Source: Patiria pectinifera
Lineage: Eukaryota; Echinodermata; Asteroidea; Valvatida; Asterinidae
Direction of reading: 5' to 3'
Length of the DNA stretch: 64,000 nucleotides
Assembly: GCA_029964075.1 (NCBI GenBank)
Contig: CM057149.1
Location: 20,970,197-21,034,196 of the forward strand
How positions within the stretch are numbered: the stretch's first letter is position 1; the number at the start of each line of letters is the position of its first letter. Below the pieces are notes generated by a model. That model was not told where the DNA came from, did no database searches, and saw only the letters and a program-made list of their open reading frames with translations. The position numbers and the translations under genes are program-made. Shown here one piece after another: positions 56,801-64,000 of the stretch.

Positions 56801-59800
56801 GGCTTGGTTGGGTTCTCGGCCGATTTCAGTAATTTGAGGTCGTCGTGTGCATACACTGATGGGACGCCAGCCGGTCGCATCTTATCCGGTGTTAGACTGG
56901 AGCGTTTGGACTTCTTGCTCTGAGGGGGAAAACAAAATCATAGAAACTAAAGGGGTAACAAAACTTTATTATTCTCTCAAATGTCAAACCTCTAAGGGAA
57001 GATGAAGTTAATTCTGATGGAATAGCGTGATTTTTAGATTCTCCTGTATAATGTATGTGAGCTAAGGGAAGAAACATCATGTGATCTCTTTGCAATAAGG
57101 ACAACCCATGTCAGAATTGTCCATGAAACTCTACTCTTTAACATGAAGGTAACAAGAGTAGGCCATGGCAGCAGGAATGGATTTTTGAAAGAACTGTTGT
57201 CAAATCCAAATTTAATTACAAATAAAATTACCAGTCAAGTCACAAGTCCATCACCAGTCAAATCATATGTCAATTAGACAATTTCAAGTCCATCACCTTG
57301 CAAAAAACGAGTCAATGACAAATCCACAAGACAAATACACAAAGTCAATCAAACAACCGTCACCAGTTAAATCACAAGTCAAATCATAAGAAAAATTAGA
57401 AGTCAATTGCAAGACCACCACAAATCACAAGTTCGGTCGAAGGAAATGACAACGCAATGTCTATGTCCCACTTCATCCGAATAGCTTGTCATTTGACATG
57501 AGACTGATCGACTTATAATTGATTTGACTCCAATTTTTTTTTAACCCTCTGCGATCCTTACAACCATGCTCTGACCTCAGCACAAACCTTTGTCTTGACA
57601 CGGTATTTGGCTTTGATGTCTCTCTCCGCGTTCTCCATCAGCTGCTGGTGGGCTGTGGAAGACTTCTGCCTGACCGGTGACCAGTCCCTGAACTGCATCT
57701 TGTACTCACTCTGGCGTGGGATCTTGTCGGGGACGAAGGGAGCCACGTTGGCTTGAGATTTATACACCATCTACAGTTGACAAGAAATACAAAGCATCAA
57801 TACAAACCAAAAAAGAAAATGGTTGTAAGGTTGATTATAAAATTGAACAAAGAAATTGACTGCAGTGGGGTGTGAACCTGCACCCTTTGCTTGGATGTCA
57901 GCAAGTACCATGAACCTGAAGAAGCTGGCCGATGTGCAACGCCGTGCCGCACGTATCAGCAAGGCTCCTCCACAGGAGTTGAAGATTGACTGCTTATCAC
58001 ATCGGAGAACTGTGACAGGTCTTTGTTTAATGTACAGACTGCACGCAGAAGAAGTGCCAGCACATCTGAAGATCATGCTCCCCCCCCCCCCCCCAGTAAG
58101 AGTTTCATCAAGGTCTACCAGGGCTAGCTCTTCATTGAGAAGTTTTGCCTTGCAAGGGTTAACTTGCAACGGCTGGGAGTGGTCACTGGTGACTGGCATA
58201 CATGTAGTGCGACCGTTCCTTCATTCCAGCAATGGTTCCAGTTCCTACGACAACAGGAACCAAGGCCTTCTGCTCAAGGAGGCATAACTTTGCTAATAAT
58301 TTGTAATTTTTCTTCACACAATGTATATTGTTATCGTTACTGCACTTTGTTATCTTTCTTTTGGTTCCTTCTGGTACAAGTGGGCACTGCTTTTTTTCAG
58401 TGCCTAGACGTAAAAAAAAAAAAAGTCCTGCTCTACCAAATGAGCTATCCAGCCATTTATGAATAAGGAACTGTTTGTGTTCACTCAGTCACAGTAAGGA
58501 TTGCATTGGTCTGTACCTGCTCTGCAGCCATGAGGGGTGATTCCTTGGGCAAGGCATTCCTCCATTCGTAATTTCGCTGGTATTCAGAGAGGTACTTGGC
58601 GGACTTGGGCCGCGTGTCCTTGATGCCTGCCTGATACTGCAGGGCAACATTCGGCTGTCAACATGACAAAGAATGGATGGAAAGTGGTCAATCAGGTTTC
58701 GTGGGGAAAAAAACTGTCCATTGCAGTGTGATACTGAGCATAATGGGTAACCCAAATATTAAATAAATAAATTTAAAAAAAGGGGGGAAAAAACCACTGC
58801 ATTTTACTTCATGTCTCTGTGAAATCATTTACGTTTTCAATTTCATGACAGTGTTAGGTCTCATGATACATCACATAACTATTTTTTCTGGCATAATTTT
58901 AGGACGTTAATTAAAAAACCAAACCATTTTTGCACCCCCTCCCAAAAAAATTCATTGAAGACTATACGTGTGTACAATGTACATCCCTTTGTGTTAAGAT
59001 AAACTACGCACACATAATGAGCAGACTCTTGTTGCTTCTTTGTTGTATTAACTTTCCATCAAATCACTTTTATTGTAAAATAAAGCCTAAAAAAGCCTAC
59101 TTAAGACTAAATGTAGGAAGTCTAAGCTGGCATGAGTGAATGCTCAGTATACACAAAATTTTGTCACTTTTTTACTTCTATTTGGCACCCCCCCAAAAAA
59201 AAAACACCCCAAACCAATCGCACCAATATTGTAAAAACATAACCATGTTCAGTAGTGTTACCTTTACTGTGTGTTTATGTGCAGGTCTAGAAGTGTGGTG
59301 TGTGTTCTCCTTGTCTTTTTTTCCCGGTGCACTGGCATCCTTGTTATTGTTGACGTTTGTGTCTTTATTGTCGGCCTTGTCAGCTGATGTCGTGTGGCCG
59401 TTTGTGGGCTTCAGACTAGCTGCTGTATAAGTCTTGTTCTTAATTGGCTCCTTGCCAGGTTTTGATCTTGAGACTCTGTTGAAACAAACAAATAAACAAA
59501 CAAAATGGAAACAATTCTGCAACAATATCAAGAGTGATAGAAGTCGGCCCTGGGGTTTTCGAAGGTATTCCAAGGTATATATAGTGCAAGAAATGTTATC
59601 TACCATAAAAAAGTGGGCAGGAAATCCTGTAAATTACAGAAGGAAACATTTGGTCCTCAGGAACAAGTACATATCCTCAAAATAACAAACTTTGATGGGA
59701 ACCTGTAGGTTTTTATGAATAATTAGAGGGCTTGCATGCTTGCAGAGCCAAACAGCAACAACGTGCATAACTAATATGCCTTCCACAAACATTCAATAAC

Positions 59801-62800
59801 TCCAACTCCTTAGCATTAATGCAAGGAAGCTTCTTAAACTACTCAAGAACTGTGGGCTGTCAATCCGAACCGGGTGCCCGACCGTTGATGTCAGGAATCG
59901 GTTCCAAATTATAGGATGGGTTCCCATAACCGACTTGACAACTAAATTAGTGCATGTAAGTTCTCAGACAATGAAAAAGGTTGGTTGTGGATGTCATTTT
60001 AGGGGAATTTTCAAAATGAAAGCCAGGCTACGTGCGAAAACAAAACACAATTCACGTTTATGACATTTGCAGTTTTCACCATAAAGCTTCATTTGTATTT
60101 AAAGCTCACTGTACACATTTGTATCCTGCTGTATTGACACACCAATGCGGCAGTATTTATAAAAAATCTTAACAGCAATTTTCGAGATCTGAATTTGGGG
60201 TTGGGCTTCTCTGATGGGTACCCGTGTTTTTTTCAATGGGGTACCCCGGCCAGTTCCTGTACTACCCGTAAGTGAACACCCCCAAACTGCACTGTGCAGA
60301 CAAAACAGCTGGCACATTTTTTTTTATTTAACCCTAGCTCTGTAGGCATTTTTGCTAGCACATATTAAACCTCAATCCTGCAAAATCCTCAACTGCCTCC
60401 ATGTATAACTTGCATACAGCGTCAATCCTCCAAAATCATCCGTCATTTTTTGAATGTGGTCCTTGGAGGGGTGACCACTGCCTCAATCCTGCAAAATCCT
60501 CCAGCAATCACTGTCAATATATTGAGGCAGAGCCAGTGACATTCTGGAGCAGTGCGGAGGATTTGAAGTATAATCTAGGCCTAACTTTATGCATGGCTGA
60601 GCATAAACAACACAAGGTCCAGCCTAAGACCTTGACACTGTACATCCTCCAAAATCAGCAACATCTTTTTATGCCATATAGCTCAATTCTGCAAAATCCT
60701 CCATTTTGCAAAGGAAGAATTTGGAGTATTTGGGAAGGTTAGGGTGTAAATATGTAATGCCATCAAACATTACTGCCAAAACTGCATGCTGGTACCATCT
60801 TTTATTTAAAAATTGTGGAAGTCAGAACACCAAGAGAAGTGATGAAGTGATGTGATGAAGTGGCCCTATTTTGGCCTGAACCTCCAAATGAAAGTTCCTG
60901 ACAAACGACTCATTCAGCTTGATCACATCACATATTCCAAGGGCATGAAGTGCCACAAGGTTAAAGTGGTAGGGTTTTAACTTTCTCAATCCTGCAGGAT
61001 ATGGGTAAGAATCAATAGATTCTTGAGTTGTGTCACAATTGTACTGGCTGAGCCCGATACTTACTTATGTGACTTGCTGCCTCCTTCGCCGCTCCCGCCA
61101 ACCTTGTACGTCTTGAGTGGCATCATGGGTACGATCCCACCGCCCCGGCCTCCTCCCACAATGTGCCCCTTCCTCTTGCCGGCATCGTCATCAGATCCGG
61201 AGACATCCCCAAAGAACTGCTTGGTTGTGTAGGTCACTTTATCCGTGGAAGGGAGAGGAAAGCGCTTGTGTTGGAGAGGTGGTTCCTGTTGGCCTAGTAA
61301 GTGGAAACAAACGATTGAGAGGCACAGTTTGGTCAGAGAAGAGGACCCAGAGGGGAAAAGAGGACGTTTAACTCTAACTCTTTTAGTATTTTGACCAGAC
61401 ACACTGCCAACATTAACCCTTTAATTTAACCCTAACCCTCCAGGGTATTTTGGCTAGAAACCCTGCCAAACCCAGCAACATGCAACACTTGTCTAAGTGA
61501 CAAGCCTGCCCAGTGCAGCAAGATCCATCAGGCCGAAAGTCTCAAAGCCAAACTGCCTCAGAATCTGTGGTCACCGAATGCAGCATGATACAACTGTGGC
61601 ATTGTTCAATGGGACTAGCTCACATTGTCTCAGAAGCCGTTTATGCACTGGTGTTGGTAGCTCAGTGTTTCAAAGTGCACCAGACTTTTCCACCTGATGC
61701 ACTGTGTTGCATCTGGCAGGGTTAGGGTTAATAATGACCCTGCTAGATGCAACACAGTGCATCAGGTGCAACAAAAATAATAAACTATCAACACCAGTGC
61801 ACAAACGGCCAATTCTGAAACTATGAGAGTTAGTCCCTTTGAACAACGCCACATTTGTATCCTACTGCAGCTGATAACTACAGAATCCGAGGCAGTTTTG
61901 CTTTGGTATTTTTGACCTGATGGATCTTGCTACAAGTACACTGAGCAGGCTTGTGATTTTGACAAGTGCTGCACGTTGCTGCGTTAAGCAGGATTTCTAG
62001 GGGGGTTAAGGTTAAGCACATGGCAAGTGCCATGCCAGCTTTGTGTTTGACAAAATCCATCACTTGGGTAAGTTATCCGAATCGGAGCGGCCTTAAAAGT
62101 CAGTGGCTGGCTGGTTGCCAGCCACAACAGGATCCAACAATAACATTGTTCAACAGGACTAGCTACATGTACCTTTGTCTCAGAATTGGCAGTCAGGTTT
62201 CTCTGATCTAGCATGGCAGACAGGTGATGGGATTGTGCCTTTGATGATACAAGCATGGCATTTGGCACACAGTCAGAGTATGTCATGAGAAAGACATTTG
62301 GCTAAAGGGACATCGCAGATTTGTCCTTTATAAAAAGTATCTATAATAACAAGCAATGGCAGCCAATGTGAAAATTTGAAAAATTGCTTGTTATTCTACC
62401 TGAATTGTTTCAAAGGACAAATCTGCGATGGCCCTATAGCCAAATATCCTTCTCATGACATACATTGTACACTGACTGTGTGCCAAATTCCATGCTTGTA
62501 TCGTCAAAGGCACAATTCCCCAAATATTTCCCCTATCTGCCCCACTAATCCCTTTGAATGCCCATGCATCAAGGTCCAAAAGATTTTTACATCTTTTGCA
62601 GCTTGTTGACAGGGTTGTGTTGAGCAGGGTCAAATTTCTCTTGACTTTTCTGTTCATGATTCTTACCAGAATCAGCTGACGAGAGACCAGCAGTTGGAGA
62701 CTTCTGCTCGGGAGAGGGTCTGAAGGACGTGGATTTCACAGAATCATGCCATCGGAACTTCTTCTTGTACTCGCTTAATGCCTGGAAAGTGTGGGTAGAA

Positions 62801-63603
62801 ATAAATGTAGGCAATGAAGCCATATACATTAAATGGTGTTTCGACTTCAGAAAAAAAGGGAAAAAATTATATAATTCCAATGTTGATGTCCACTTACACG
62901 TACATGGCCCGCAATGGCCCCTGTTAACGTGGTGCAATTCTAACTTTCTCCTTTACTGCCTCATCATCAGAACCAAAGCAATTTAAGGTTTAGGGTTACT
63001 CGTGCATGAGGCACGGAAACCCTCTAGGAATAAAAGCCACACTGTAGTTGGTCAAGAGAATTAAAGCACGCCTCAGTCGACGGCAAACGATGACAGACAA
63101 ATGACAGACAGCCGAGTGCGAGACTCAAATGATCCTGGTGAATGCAATTCTGGTAAATTACACATTTTTGTTTGACATTTGAGGGATTTCAACCCACCCT
63201 AGAAAGTACTACAGTACATGTGTAATCCCAATACTTGTGAAATATTGACAACATGATTGAGGTCAAACATTTCGTGACAGGAGAGTTTGGACTTGGAGGT
63301 CAAAAAAAAAAATGTCACCGGAAAATACAAAATAACTGCGCATGTTCAGTGCTGTTATGCATAAACATAACGCTAGGGATCATACTAGCTACATGTAGTT
63401 CAGTGCATATCCGGCAAGCTAATACTAAACTAGCTGGAGTTACCCAGCCCTGAGTTTTATCATTGGGTTGTCATCTAGGGCTGGAGCTCATTTTTCTCGA
63501 AAACGATAGTATATGCAAACAAAATTTGGAAAATGTTGAATTTTGTCCCCGTTACACACTAATTGCAACTGCAACTCACCCCAAACTTGCCTGGAATAAC
63601 CAT
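47877..63603 (-). CDS. MDM1: MDM1 homologue: centriole/microtubule-binding protein (15 exons)
   Basis: The minus-strand exons are 63603-63580, 62781-62667, 61293-61065, 59475-59262, 58654-58517, 57770-57588, 56919-56774, 55799-55646, 55120-54939, 53734-53591, 52181-52021, 51165-51055, 49767-49634, 48814-48496 and 48232-47877. They join in phase to 2610 nt, 869 codons plus TAA. Four [ST]-E-Y-x3-F/Y motifs are present at about residues 11, 217, 261 and 354 (SEYKKKF, SEYQRNY, SEYKMQF, SEYASNF). In vertebrate MDM1 these support microtubule binding. Further matches are LRQKAADYRQRAQGTHFSRQ (~405), RRLAWP (~482), GRLPTPRLREEGLSKRHHLD (538-557) and the C-terminus RKRRDDFWGK. Known role: microtubule binding at centrioles, limiting centriole duplication. 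It is longer than the vertebrate protein (~714 residues), mainly in the linkers. The exon 6 donor is GTTTGT; a GTCAGA donor 12 nt further on is also in phase. The 5' UTR is unmapped. Confidence 0.93.
49408..49512. repeat. (ACATTGTATT/ACATTGTACT)n microsatellite
   Basis: About ten copies of a 10 bp unit in MDM1 intron 13. Open frames through it are artefacts. Confidence 0.9.
49893..50330 (+). mobile_element. Hairpin MITE, family C, copy 2
   Basis: The same blocks as 45851-46271: TTGATGTCCTGCCGGACATG, GTGACCGTCCTAGACCAAAG, and ends TATATCGTGCCAATA and CACACGGTATAACA. It also keeps the pairing arm CAGCAGTCAACAATTATTTT. It lies in MDM1 intron 12. Confidence 0.8.
50331..51016. repeat. Repeat tract ending in a decayed palindrome
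   Basis: 50932-51016 keeps the pieces CAAATATTGAATTATCTCGT, GTGATCCATGGAC, GGAAAATAGAATGGTCCATG and GCATTCAATATTTG of the 27515-27676 palindrome with the centre deleted. The sequence before it (GATTGGCCGAGAGCG, TGTGTGCAAATGCATG) looks like the body of the same element. Confidence 0.65.
52540..52925 (+). mobile_element. hAT-like MITE, family H copy 2
   Basis: Matches 9354-9804 through GGGTAGTACGGGAACC, TGTAGCCTGGTTTTCATTTTG, ATTGTCTGAGAAGTTACT and GTAAAGTTGGTTATAGGTAC. It lies in MDM1 intron 10. Confidence 0.8.
53311..53561. mobile_element. Foldback MITE with ~37 bp ends
   Basis: ATATGTGATACGATCAAGCT...GAGTCGTTTGTC pairs with GACAAACGACTC...AGCTTGATCGCATCACATAT. Its right two-thirds recurs at 60771-60938. 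Confidence 0.8.
54010..54165 (+). mobile_element. tRNA-derived SINE, second family
   Basis: A-box-like GTTTAAGGGGTAAGACG and the B box GGTTCGAGTCC at 54062-54072, with a tRNA-like fold including CTGC...GCAG. The 3' tail is GTCCTCGGACAACACTG and following. It lacks a clean acceptor stem, so it is a SINE rather than a working tRNA gene. Confidence 0.7.
54358..54800 (+). mobile_element. hAT-like MITE, family H copy 3
   Basis: The same block order as copies 1 and 2 (GACGGGTAGTACAGGAATTG, TGTAGCCTGGTTCTCATTTTG, AAAGTTGGTTACGAGTACTC). It lies in MDM1 intron 9. Confidence 0.8.
55250..55445 (+). mobile_element. Repeat fragment shared with 14.69-14.98 kb
   Basis: Contains AATTTCGAGTTTTCCATAGG, TTGTGCACAAACATGGATTC and the end GCGCTCTAGTACATGTAATT. 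It lies in MDM1 intron 8. Confidence 0.65.
55880..56390 (+). repeat. GGAGGATTTTGGAGGATTGA minisatellite tract
   Basis: At least eight scattered copies of GGAGGATTTTGGAGGATTGA or a close variant, with 20-40 bp spacers, in MDM1 intron 7. The reverse-complement version occurs at 60365-60730. Confidence 0.8.
57225..57440. repeat. Degenerate CAAGTCCATCACCAGTCAAA repeat
   Basis: Irregular copies of AGTCA, CAAGTC and CATCACCAGT words in MDM1 intron 6. A similar GTCCATCA...CCAGT patch is at 5225-5280 in NSMCE3 intron 2. Confidence 0.55.
57870..58290 (+). pseudogene. LINE reverse transcriptase C-terminal fragment
   Basis: The plus-strand frame reads KKLADVQRRAARI, LSHRRTVTGLCLMYRLH and VPAHLKIMLPPPPPVRVSSR, the C-terminal region of CR1/Jockey-type LINE proteins. 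It then loses frame near 58130. It is opposite in orientation to MDM1 and lies in its intron 5. Confidence 0.75.
59860..60285 (-). mobile_element. hAT-like MITE, family H copy 4 (inverted)
   Basis: The reverse complement matches copies 1-3 (TACGGGTAGTACAGGAACTG, GTAGCCTGGCTTTCATTTTG, ATTGTCTGAGAACTTAC). It lies in MDM1 intron 3. Confidence 0.8.
60365..60730 (-). repeat. Inverted tract of the GGAGGATTTT minisatellite
   Basis: TCAATCCTGCAAAATCCTCC-type words repeat about eight times, the complement of the tract at 55880-56390. MDM1 intron 3. Confidence 0.75.
60771..60938 (+). mobile_element. Partial copy of the 53311-53561 foldback MITE
   Basis: The block GATGAAGTGATGTGATGAAG, TGGCCCTATTTTGGCCTG and GACAAACGACTCAT...AGCTTGATCACATCACATAT aligns almost without gaps. 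The left arm is missing. Confidence 0.75.
61426..62016. mobile_element. Foldback element, ~290 bp arms, MDM1 intron 2
   Basis: The left arm (TTAACCCTAACCC, GCAAGATCCATCAGG, AACTGCCTCAGAATCTGTGG, TGCACTGGTGTTG, CACCTGATGCACTGTGTTGC) is mirrored in order by the right arm. They meet near 61732 with almost no loop. Transcribed with MDM1 it would form a long RNA hairpin. Confidence 0.85.
62229..62520. mobile_element. Foldback element, ~105 bp arms, MDM1 intron 2
   Basis: GGGATTGTGCCTTTGATGAT...GGGACATCGCAGATTTGTCC pairs with GGACAAATCTGCGATGGCCC...AAAGGCACAATTCCC. The loop of ~70 bp contains inverted TAACAAGCAA words. Confidence 0.85.
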
Positions 63604-64000
63604 TACACAGGTCCTTGAAGTAAAAAATGATCCACGATGAAGATTCAGCCTACAATTGCAGATTCCAATTGCAGTGAAAACAGGAGGAATAACCGCTAAC
63701 CTGACAACCTTTCGGGCATGGCCAGGATCGCAATTGGTTTGTGCACAAAAAAAAAATTGTGTACAATGAATGGCGGTCGGTTACCGGTACCAGGCTGTCA
63801 ACTAGTCGTTTTTGCCGGCTGGCGATTGGCTGTTGGCGCATGACGTCACGCGGAAGCGTAACACCCGATGACTGTTTCATGCACTATCGGTTGCGGTTCC
63901 AGTACCGCAGCTGTGATGCGAATGGTAAACTTAATATGAGTGCATGAAACAGTCATCGGGGTGAGTTGCAGTTGCAATTAGTGTGTAACGGGGACAAAAT
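63537..64000. repeat. Inverted repeat bracketing the MDM1 first exon and promoter
   Basis: ATTTTGTCCCCGTTACACAC...GCAACTGCAACTCACCCC at 63537-63581 is the exact reverse complement of 63958-64000. A second, inner pair (CCCGATGACTGTTTCATGCA at 63864 and its reverse at 63940-63960) lies within. The right limit is cut by the window end. Confidence 0.8.
63825..63848 (-). promoter_or_regulatory. MDM1 promoter candidate: CCAAT box and CRE
   Basis: ATTGG (CCAAT on the gene strand) at 63825-63829 and a full CRE palindrome TGACGTCA at 63841-63848, followed by GCGGAAG (ETS-like). They lie 220-245 bp upstream of the MDM1 ATG. Motif presence only; the transcription start is unmapped. Confidence 0.4.

Noticed and set aside
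58164..58466. Independent open frame on the plus strand in MDM1 intron 5
   Set aside because: It overlaps the decayed end of a LINE fragment and runs into a poly-A stretch.
61061..61402. Long single-exon reading frame
   Set aside because: Only 61293-61065 is exon 3 of MDM1. The rest reads into introns past clear splice sites.

Overview
The window is animal nuclear DNA. It has split genes with GT-AG introns, tRNA-derived SINEs, a LINE, and many non-autonomous DNA transposons. The frequent TAGGCCTA and GTACATGTAC words, and an NSMCE3 with eight coding introns, suggest a marine invertebrate deuterostome, most likely an echinoderm. That placement is inference from sequence style. All exon models below were built by hand from splice sites, reading phase and protein family knowledge.

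Layout. 1-1370 is a satellite array of about 202 bp units. 2789-13339 (+) is a nine-exon NSMCE3 gene (MAGE-family subunit of the SMC5/6 complex, 306 codons) whose introns are full of small transposons. 14.7-24.7 kb is a nested-repeat block: half of a TTAA-flanked MITE carries a ~222 bp tandem array, and that array appears to be split by an 8.1 kb insertion holding a damaged LINE (minus strand) and a Helitron-type 3' end. 24.7-30.8 kb and 39.2-42.9 kb are two copies of a segmental duplication. Each carries an intact four-exon, 444-codon MFS transporter of monocarboxylate-transporter type on the minus strand. Between them lie a minisatellite, four closely spaced DNA elements and a third, broken, inverted transporter copy joined to a ~210 bp-armed palindrome. 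44.8-63.6 kb is a 15-exon gene on the minus strand encoding an MDM1 homologue (869 codons; centriole and microtubule protein), again with transposon-rich introns.

The genes are not an operon or a functional cluster. NSMCE3 acts in genome maintenance, MDM1 at centrioles, and the transporters at a membrane. I found no defensible new gene system. The most unusual material is structural: a tandem array growing inside a MITE, foldback elements with minisatellite arms, a palindrome at a gene-duplication junction, inverted repeats bracketing exons, and an MDM1 first splice donor that lies within one arm of an inverted repeat.
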